NCBI GenBank assembly: GCA_007123335.1 | Contig: SKLG01000453.1 | Coordinates: forward strand, 1-6,990 | Length of the DNA: 6,990 bases | Source: Anaerolineae bacterium | Lineage (GTDB): Bacteria; Chloroflexota; Anaerolineae; UBA1429 | Direction: 5' to 3' | Part shown: positions 1 through 4,349 of the stretch, in pieces | Layout: each line of letters begins with the position of its first letter | Numbering within the stretch: position 1 is the first letter of the stretch | The notes under the pieces: model-generated | Told to the model about the DNA's origin: nothing | Databases searched by the model: none | Seen by the model: the letters and a program-made list of their open reading frames with translations, nothing else | Position numbers and translations under genes: made by a program

Positions 1-1722
1 TACGACCGGCTGGATCGCACATCATTGCCACCAGGCAGTGAAGTTGTGAGAGCTAGGTGGTCTCCGCTTTCGGCCGAACTTGATCTGCGACTGCCCGTTG
101 ATGCGCGCGTGATCCTCAACATCTTTGATTTCGCCGGTTGGCGAGCGTGGGTAGACGACGTTGAGGTTGCCATCACACCCACAGAGCCATACGGGCTCAT
201 AAGTGTGCCCGTGCCAGCGGGTAAGCACCGTTTAACGGTGCGTTTCGCCTCGACGCCCGTGCGCGATGCCGCCTTAGGCATAACCGTGGCCTGCTTGTTA
301 GCAAGTGCGGCACTGGCGAGATGGCATAGCCAGAAACGAACACTGGATCTGCCTGCGAACTTTGCGGTACCCGTCATACCAGGGTGGGTTGTATGGCCAA
401 CGATGCTTGCGCTACTACTGGCTTGGAGCGCCAAGGTAATGTTTATCGATCCCAAGTTCTTGCAGGACATCTGGAGGCCTCCGCAGAATGCCGTGGCAAT
501 CCACTATGGCGACAAGCTCGTGCTCGTCGGAACGGATCAGCCGCATCCGGTACCCTCGGGTGGAGAGTTGCAGGTCAACCTGAGTTGGCGTGTTACCAAG
601 CGTCTTGATGCGGATTATAGCACAGGTGTGTTGCTAGTGGATGAGTGGGGTATGGCGGTCTGGGCGCACAGTGATCATCAACATCCCGGAAATCTACCAA
701 CAAATCGATGGCTGCCAGAAAGCCCATATCGCGAAGCACACTGGCTTAAGGTGCCGGCGGGCACGCCACCTGGACATTATCTTGTGAAGGTCGTGGCATA
801 TCCCTATGGCCAGCCGTACGCAGGATTGGATATACTCGACACTGCGAAGCCTGGTGTCCATGGCAAGACTTACGATGCAGCAATTGTAGAGGTAGTGCGC
901 CCATTCAAGACAGCCAGTGTCGATGACCTCGCGCCGTCCGAGCCTAAAGTACAGTCCTTGGGCGGTGGCCTAACACTTTTGGGTAGTGATTCACTGCCGG
1001 ACAGGATTGGGATTGGCAAATCTTTCTTGTTAACTCTATACTGGCAGGCTGAGCATAAACTGGAAGCCAACCAGAGGGTGCGATTGGAGTTTGTCAATTC
1101 GGCAGGTACGGTGGTCACAAGCTCCGAGGTGTTACCAGTGCAAGGCTATGACACGGGGCAATGGCTCGCAGGTGATACATGGAAGGGTGTACAGCAGATA
1201 TTCGTTCCGGCGCACCTTCATGGGCGTTACACTCTGACCATCATTGGGTCGAATGAGACAAGAGTCTCACTCGGTGAGTTGCAGGTGATCGTTCCTGAGC
1301 GAAGCTTCGCGTCGCCAAACATTGCGCAGCAACAGCGCGTGACTTATGGTGATCTGGCGGTTCTCCTTGGTTACGACACATGGTCTCTCGCCAAGCCTGG
1401 TGATATTTTGCCTGTAACTCTCTACTGGCAGCCTCAGCGCGAGACTAGACGTTCTTGGAAGGTATTTGTACATTTATTGGATACGACCGGCAACATCGTG
1501 TCTAGCCACGACGCTGAGCCAGCGCAGTGGGAGCGTCCCACCACGAGCTGGGTAGCTGGAGAGTATATCGTTGACATGCATACTATCAGCTTGCCTGCGG
1601 ACATTGTGCCGGGAAACTATCGGATCGTGGTGGGTCTCTACGATGAGGCCACAGGCGAGCGGCTGGAGACAGATAGGGATAGCGACGCGGTAGAGTTGTA
1701 TCGGACAGTTTCGGTGGAGTGA
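1..1722 (+). CDS. Membrane-anchored protein with three tandem beta-sandwich-like modules (5' end outside window)
   Basis: The reading frame is open from the first base, so the gene starts upstream; 573 residues are visible, counting from base 1, before TGA. The first ~90 residues look like the C-terminal extracytoplasmic part of a large polytopic membrane protein (WRAWVDD, then GLISVPVPAGKHRLTVRF and STPVRD). Two hydrophobic segments follow, at about residues 91-107 and 129-146. Three related modules then begin near bases 508, 961 and 1345. Each opens with a G-(D/G)-x-L-x-L-(L/V)-G-x-D motif and continues to (N/T)LSW or TLYWQ; the first and third add a 'PPGHYLVKVVAYPYG'- or 'PGNYRIVVGLYD'-like strand pair. 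I know this arrangement from large predicted membrane glycosyltransferase-like or YfhO-like proteins of Chloroflexota. No catalytic residues are visible here, so no reaction can be assigned. Inferred location: cytoplasmic membrane, modules facing out. Codon use is less GC-rich than in the downstream genes. Confidence 0.8.
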   Translation, partial: YDRLDRTSLPPGSEVVRARWSPLSAELDLRLPVDARVILNIFDFAGWRAWVDDVEVAITPTEPYGLISVPVPAGKHRLTVRFASTPVRDAALGITVACLLASAALARWHSQKRTLDLPANFAVPVIPGWVVWPTMLALLLAWSAKVMFIDPKFLQDIWRPPQNAVAIHYGDKLVLVGTDQPHPVPSGGELQVNLSWRVTKRLDADYSTGVLLVDEWGMAVWAHSDHQHPGNLPTNRWLPESPYREAHWLKVPAGTPPGHYLVKVVAYPYGQPYAGLDILDTAKPGVHGKTYDAAIVEVVRPFKTASVDDLAPSEPKVQSLGGGLTLLGSDSLPDRIGIGKSFLLTLYWQAEHKLEANQRVRLEFVNSAGTVVTSSEVLPVQGYDTGQWLAGDTWKGVQQIFVPAHLHGRYTLTIIGSNETRVSLGELQVIVPERSFASPNIAQQQRVTYGDLAVLLGYDTWSLAKPGDILPVTLYWQPQRETRRSWKVFVHLLDTTGNIVSSHDAEPAQWERPTTSWVAGEYIVDMHTISLPADIVPGNYRIVVGLYDEATGERLETDRDSDAVELYRTVSVE

Positions 1723-1881
1723 CAGGGAATAGTACCGGGTCCATGTATTGGGTCAGCACGAAATGGAATTCAACCTCATGCCATTGGGCTAGCATTTGAA
1801 CGGTTTAGCCCTGCAGAGCGGGGTATCGATCCGCGCGATTCCCGCCTGGCATTCGGGCGTCACAGCGTCCCGTGCGGCGCT

Positions 1882-1910
1882 TTGACAGCCTTTCGCTGCC
1901 GTGCTAAACT
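1882..1910 (+). promoter_or_regulatory. Sigma70-type promoter for the SAM riboswitch and cystathionine gamma-synthase
   Basis: TTGACA (1882-1887), a 17-bp spacer and TAAACT (1905-1910), with TGC directly before the -10 (extended -10). Transcription should start near 1917, about 15 nt before the first paired arm of the riboswitch, which fits a riboswitch-led transcript. In the preceding 1723-1881 I see no gene and only a weak inverted repeat (GGGCTA 1786-1791 with TAGCCC 1806-1811, no T-run), so no convincing terminator for the upstream gene. Confidence 0.75.
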
Positions 1911-1931
1911 CTCCCCCAATCGAATACAGCG

Positions 1932-2081
1932 CTCTTATCCAGAGAGGCGGAGGGACCGGCCCTGTGAAGCCTCGGCAACCTGGGAGGGGCGAGTCATTCT
2001 CATCCGGCATAGACCGGCGACTCGAACCGGCCCAAGGTGCCAAGTCCGTCAGAGTACCTGTGGAGGTCTCTGAGAGATGAG
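1932..2081 (+). promoter_or_regulatory. SAM-I (S-box) riboswitch
   Basis: This RNA senses S-adenosylmethionine and is expected to turn off the downstream methionine gene when SAM is abundant. The S-box core is readable in order: P1 5' arm CTTATC (1934-1939), AGAGAGGCGGAGGGAC, GGCCCTGTGAAGCCTCGGCAACC-type core (1958-1980), AAGGTGCCAAGTCC (2034-2047), and the closing GAGATGAG (2074-2081). P1 pairs CTTATC with GATGAG (2076-2081). P3 pairs GGCAACC with GGTGCC. P4 is a clear hairpin, TCAGAG-T-ACCT / GTGG loop / AGGT-CTCTGA (2049-2073). The insert between GGCAACC and AAGGTGCC is about 53 nt and contains its own helix (CGAGTC 1990-1995 with GACTCG 2019-2024), so the P3 arm is unusually long. It sits directly downstream of a promoter and upstream of two terminators and the metB-like gene. 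Confidence 0.93.
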
Positions 2082-2120
2082 CGGCGTGGTAGCCATAGGC
2101 TTTTGCCGAACGCTGTTTCG

Positions 2121-2158
2121 CCTCTTTATCGGGATTCCGGTAAAGGGGTTTTCTTTTT
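2121..2158 (+). terminator. Riboswitch-controlled intrinsic terminator (T1)
   Basis: CCTCTTTATCGG (2121-2132) pairs with CCGGTAAAGGGG (2137-2148) as a 12-bp stem with a GATT loop, followed by TTTTCTTTTT (2149-2158). The 5' arm CTCTTTATC (2122-2130) closely copies the riboswitch P1 5' arm CTCTTATC (1932-1939). The P1 3' arm GATGAG can therefore pair with either. The inference is that without SAM it pairs with the terminator arm (antitermination), and with SAM it is held in P1 and the terminator forms. Confidence 0.88.
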
Positions 2159-2170
2159 CGGCGATGGAAC

Positions 2171-2209
2171 GCCCCGTCTCTGGAATCCAGACGAGATGGG
2201 GCTCTTTTT
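2171..2209 (+). terminator. Second intrinsic terminator in tandem (T2)
   Basis: GCCCCGTCTC (2171-2180) pairs with GAGATGGGGC (2193-2202) over 10 bp with one G-U pair; the apex contains TGG/CCA. A T-rich tract TCTTTTT follows (2203-2209). It lies only 12 bases after the T-tract of the first terminator and 7 bases before the Shine-Dalgarno of the next gene. It may tighten shut-off, or it may be a separate control point. A small competing hairpin (GGCG 2160-2163 with CGCC 2170-2173) overlaps its 5' arm. Confidence 0.8.
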
Positions 2210-2225
2210 GTGCAAGGGAGGTAGC

Positions 2226-3479
2226 ATGTTCATCCGAGAAGACCGGCACGACGACGGGCACTTTTCCACCAGGAGTGTCCACGCTGGCGAGCCCAAGGAG
2301 AAACCCTTTGGTTCGCTGACCATGCCCATCGTCCAGACCTCGACGTATCACTTTGAGGACACCGCCGCGCTCATCGCCCACATGGAGCGCAAGGAGGCAG
2401 AGCTAGAGCCCCTGCGCGGCGAATATGGCCGCTATGGCAACCCCACCCAGGAGGTGGTAGAGCGCAAACTGGCCGCCCTGGAAGGCGGCGAGGGCGCCCT
2501 GGTCATGGCCAGCGGGATGGCGGCCATCACCGCGACCCTGCTGACGCTGCTCTCGGCCGGCGATCACTATATCCTCACCGATGACTGCTACCGCAAGACG
2601 CGCCAGTGGTCGATGGAGGTGATGGCGCGGATGGGCGTATCCTGCACCCTGGCGCCCCAGGGCGACTATCAGGCTTTGGAGGAGGCGATCCGCCCCGAGA
2701 CGCGCCTCATCGTGGGCGAGACGCCGACCAACCCCTACCTGAGGGTCATCGACATCCCGCGCCTGGTAGAGATCGCCCGCCGCCACGGCGTCATGACCCT
2801 CATCGACGCCACCTTTGGCACGCCCTATAACATCCGCCCGCTGGAACATGGCGCCGACCTGGTGGTGCACAGCGCCACCAAATACCTCGGCGGCCACAAC
2901 GACCTGCTGGCCGGCGTGGTCATTGGGCGGGCGGGGCAGATCAAGGCAATCAACGAGCTGAACAACATGCTCGGCGCCGTGGCCGCGCCCCACACCCTCT
3001 ACCTGCTCCTGCGCGGCCTGAAGACGCTGGGCCTGCGCATGGCGCGCCACAACGAGAATGGCCAGCAGGTGGCCGAGTTCCTGGCGACCCATCCGGCGGT
3101 GCGACAGGTCTGGTATCCGGGGCTGGATTCGCACCCCGACCATGAGGTGGCGTCGCAGCTCATGACCGGCTTTGGCGGCGTGATCAGCTTTGAGCTGGAC
3201 ACTGACCTGGAGGGCACGGCGGCCTTTATCGACGCGCTGGAGCTGCCCTACATGGGCCCCAGCCTGGGCGGCGTGGAGAGCATCGTCGAGCAGCCGGCGC
3301 TCATGTCTCACTTTACCCTGGACGATGCCGAGCGCGAGGCCCTCGGCATCCGTGGCGAGCTGGTGCGCTATGCGCTGGGCATCGAGGATACCGAGGACCT
3401 CATCGCCGACCTGGCCCAGGCGTTAGAGCGCGTACCGGCGGCGCTGCTGTCTACCGCCGAGGGCAGCGACAGGGAATGA
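2226..3479 (+). CDS. metB: Cystathionine gamma-synthase (plant-like), PLP-dependent
   Basis: The 417-residue product belongs to the Cys/Met metabolism PLP-enzyme family and is predicted to join cysteine to an activated homoserine to make cystathionine, in the cytoplasm. Visible landmarks: EYGRYGNPT (66-74, phosphate-binding Tyr/Arg donated by the partner subunit), MASGMAA (94-100), DCYRKTR (120-126), D194 in LIDATFGTP (cofactor-ring Asp), K219 in HSATKYLGGHND (Schiff-base lysine), SLGGVESIVEQPALMSH (346-362), and R381 in RYALGIED (substrate carboxylate). DCYRKTR, GGHND, MTGFGGV and ESIVEQPA match my memory of plant cystathionine gamma-synthase better than enterobacterial MetB. ATG 2226 is chosen because GGGAGG (2216-2221) precedes it by 4 nt and because any longer start would lie inside the riboswitch. 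The SAM-I leader supports a methionine role. The acyl donor (phospho-, acetyl- or succinyl-homoserine) cannot be told from sequence. Cystathionine lyase or O-acylhomoserine sulfhydrylase are less likely alternatives. Confidence 0.9.
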   Translation: MFIREDRHDDGHFSTRSVHAGEPKEKPFGSLTMPIVQTSTYHFEDTAALIAHMERKEAELEPLRGEYGRYGNPTQEVVERKLAALEGGEGALVMASGMAAITATLLTLLSAGDHYILTDDCYRKTRQWSMEVMARMGVSCTLAPQGDYQALEEAIRPETRLIVGETPTNPYLRVIDIPRLVEIARRHGVMTLIDATFGTPYNIRPLEHGADLVVHSATKYLGGHNDLLAGVVIGRAGQIKAINELNNMLGAVAAPHTLYLLLRGLKTLGLRMARHNENGQQVAEFLATHPAVRQVWYPGLDSHPDHEVASQLMTGFGGVISFELDTDLEGTAAFIDALELPYMGPSLGGVESIVEQPALMSHFTLDDAEREALGIRGELVRYALGIEDTEDLIADLAQALERVPAALLSTAEGSDRE

Positions 3480-3506
3480 AAACAGAGCCAAACCGACTAT
3501 TGGATG

Positions 3507-3528
3507 AAAAAGGGTTTCTGAGCTTTTT
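3507..3528 (+). terminator. Possible weak terminator after the cystathionine gamma-synthase gene
   Basis: AAAAAG (3507-3512) and CTTTTT (3523-3528) form an inverted repeat around a 10-nt loop, with a T-run in the right place. The stem is A-T rich and probably weak, so read-through into infA is possible. Confidence 0.3.
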
Positions 3529-3542
3529 ATCATATCTTGTGT

Positions 3543-3571
3543 TTGACGATAACAGAGCGATGTGGTATACT
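3543..3571 (+). promoter_or_regulatory. Sigma70-type promoter for infA
   Basis: TTGACG (3543-3548), a 17-bp spacer and TATACT (3566-3571), with TGG before the -10 (extended -10). The predicted start near 3578 leaves a roughly 75-nt leader. That leader can fold weakly (GCTCTC 3591-3596 with GAGAGC 3622-3627). Confidence 0.78.
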
Positions 3572-3652
3572 ATAGAGCAGGTTGGGACAGGCTCTCGCTG
3601 GTGTGCCTCGGGCCATGAGTAGAGAGCGCAGTGAGGAGGAAGCTCAGAACGC

Positions 3653-3895
3653 ATGGCCAGTACAAGCAAGGAAAAGATCGAAGTAGAGGGCACCATCGTA
3701 GAGGCGCTGCCGAATACCCAGTTCCGCGTGGAGCTGGAGAACGGCCACGAGGTGTTGGCGTACATCTCGGGCAAGATGCGCAAGTATTACATCCGCATCC
3801 TGCTGGGTGATCGCGTGCGCGTCGAATTGTCGCCGTATGACCTGACGCGCGGTCGGATCGTCTATCGCTACAAGAACCGCACCGGGCCCGCATAA
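3653..3895 (+). CDS. infA: Translation initiation factor IF-1
   Basis: This 80-residue OB-fold protein binds the ribosomal A site of the 30S subunit during initiation. It matches the family almost end to end: IEVEGTIVEALPNTQFRVE (9-27), LENGHEVLAYISGKMR (28-43), YIRILLGDRVRVELSPYDL (46-64) and TRGRIVYRYK (65-74). Most IF-1 proteins have about 72 residues; the extra length comes from a short Ser/Lys-rich start (MASTSKEK) and a NRTGPA tail. A Shine-Dalgarno (GAGGAGGA, 3633-3640) is clear but 12 nt from the ATG, somewhat far. The gene stands alone between methionine and branched-chain amino acid genes, with its own promoter. No rpmJ, map, adk or secY neighbour is present, unlike the usual ribosomal-protein cluster. 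It may be a second copy in the genome or a relocated single copy; the window cannot decide. Confidence 0.96.
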   Translation: MASTSKEKIEVEGTIVEALPNTQFRVELENGHEVLAYISGKMRKYYIRILLGDRVRVELSPYDLTRGRIVYRYKNRTGPA

Positions 3896-3979
3896 ACCGG
3901 TTGTTGCCCTAAAACCAAGCATATCGAGCACATCGGCGCGTCCATCTGACGCCGTAAGGTTGTCCGGCTGCCCCTTGAG

Positions 3980-4001
3980 GGCGCTGTGCGCGCCGTTTTT
4001 T
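3980..4001 (+). terminator. Intrinsic terminator after infA
   Basis: GGCGC (3980-3984) and GCGCC (3990-3994) form a short all-G/C stem around a 5-nt loop, followed after one G by TTTTTT (3996-4001). A second hairpin without a T-run lies just upstream (CGGCG 3934-3938 with CGCCG 3950-3954). Together they separate infA from the next promoter. Confidence 0.68.
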
Positions 4002-4014
4002 CTTGTTGATTTCC

Positions 4015-4043
4015 TTGACAATCCTTTCAAACTGTGCTATGCT
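4015..4043 (+). promoter_or_regulatory. Sigma70-type promoter for the ilv operon
   Basis: A consensus TTGACA (4015-4020), a 17-bp spacer and TATGCT (4038-4043), with TGC before the -10 (extended -10). Transcription should begin near 4050, giving about 300 nt of leader before ilvD, with the leader peptide start only about 27 nt from the 5' end. That is the usual geometry for ribosome-mediated attenuation. Confidence 0.82.
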
Positions 4044-4076
4044 GGTCCCAATATAGTGTATAGAAAAGAGCCTGCC

Positions 4077-4196
4077 ATGTCTTGTGCTCATCCGCGTTCG
4101 GCCCCCGCCGTCGCGGCGCCAACCGGCATCGTAATTCTGGTCCTAGTAGAGCTCCTCGTCGAGGAGCCATTGCCGGTTGGGAGAGGATCGCGCTAA
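4077..4196 (+). CDS. Branched-chain amino acid leader peptide of the ilv operon
   Basis: A 39-codon ORF, ATG to TAA, lies between the ilv promoter and the attenuator terminator. Residues 17-28 read GIVILVLVELLV: seven consecutive Ile/Val/Leu codons (4128-4148), one Glu, then Leu-Leu-Val (4152-4160), so 10 of 11 residues from 18 to 28 are branched-chain. The peptide itself probably has no function. Its translation measures charged tRNA-Ile, -Val and -Leu. The run uses CTA, GTA (twice) and ATT, which look less common in the neighbouring GC-rich enzymes, and this would sharpen stalling. The start is supported by an AG-rich stretch (AGAAAAGAG, 4062-4070) 6 nt before the ATG, a modest Shine-Dalgarno. 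An in-frame GTG at 4056 is a less likely start. The stop codon lies between attenuator arms 2 and 3, as the classical mechanism needs. Confidence 0.85.
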   Translation: MSCAHPRSAPAVAAPTGIVILVLVELLVEEPLPVGRGSR

Positions 4197-4263
4197 GATC
4201 TGACCAGAGTAGACAAGGTAGCGACCCAAGAGCCTCACCCAACAGGGATGAGGCTTTTCGTTT
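4119..4263 (+). promoter_or_regulatory. Ribosome-mediated transcription attenuator of the ilv operon
   Basis: Four arms can be read. Arm 1 is CCAACCGGCA (4119-4128), within the leader ORF just before the control codons. Arm 2 contains its exact complement TGCCGGTTGG (4171-4180) and runs on to GAGAGG. Arm 3 is CCTCACCCAAC (4233-4243). Arm 4 is GGGATGAGGC (4245-4254). Arm 2 segment GTTGGGAGAGG (4176-4186) pairs with arm 3 at 10 of 11 positions (one A-A mismatch), forming an antiterminator exclusive of both 1:2 and 3:4. A nested hairpin (GCTCCTC 4151-4157 with GAGGAGC 4161-4167) may act as a pause structure. Inferred logic: stalling on Ile/Val/Leu codons covers arm 1, 2:3 forms and ilvD is transcribed; a ribosome reaching the stop codon (4194) covers arm 2 and 3:4 terminates; without translation 1:2 forms and 3:4 also terminates. 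Confidence 0.87.
4232..4263 (+). terminator. Attenuator terminator (3:4 hairpin) upstream of ilvD
   Basis: GCCTCACCC (4232-4240) pairs with GGG-A-TGAGGC (4245-4254), a 9-bp stem with one bulged A and an AACA loop, followed by TTTTCGTTT (4255-4263). It ends about 86 bases before the ilvD start, so it lies inside the transcript leader and only makes sense as a conditional terminator. Confidence 0.85.
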
Positions 4264-4291
4264 GTCTGGGGATATATGCAAAGATCGGGGC

Positions 4292-4308
4292 GCGGGTCTC
4301 TGACCCGC
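4292..4308 (+). other. Perfect hairpin between the attenuator and ilvD
   Basis: GCGGGTC (4292-4298), loop TCT, GACCCGC (4302-4308): a 7-bp perfect stem with no T-run, so not a terminator. It could stabilise the 5' end of the processed or read-through ilvD mRNA, or be a dispersed short palindrome. Its role is unknown. Confidence 0.5.
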
Positions 4309-4349
4309 ACAATCTACGACATCACGATCACGCAAGGAGGAACCACACC

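Noticed and set aside
1786..1811. Inverted repeat GGGCTA/TAGCCC as a terminator for the first gene.
   Set aside because: Only 6 bp with a 14-nt loop and no T-run, so not distinguishable from chance.
2037..2225. Longer in-frame N-terminus for the cystathionine gamma-synthase.
   Set aside because: It would translate through the riboswitch P4/P1 and both terminators. The ATG at 2226 has a good Shine-Dalgarno and gives a normal-length protein.
4248..4349. Longer in-frame N-terminus for ilvD beginning within the terminator hairpin.
   Set aside because: The extra residues have no family similarity. GTG 4350 has a strong AAGGAGG at good spacing and matches the usual IlvD start.
4050..4349. T-box riboswitch upstream of ilvD.
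   Set aside because: No T-box sequence (TGGNACCGCG type) or specifier-loop stem is visible, whereas the leader ORF and the four attenuator arms explain the region.
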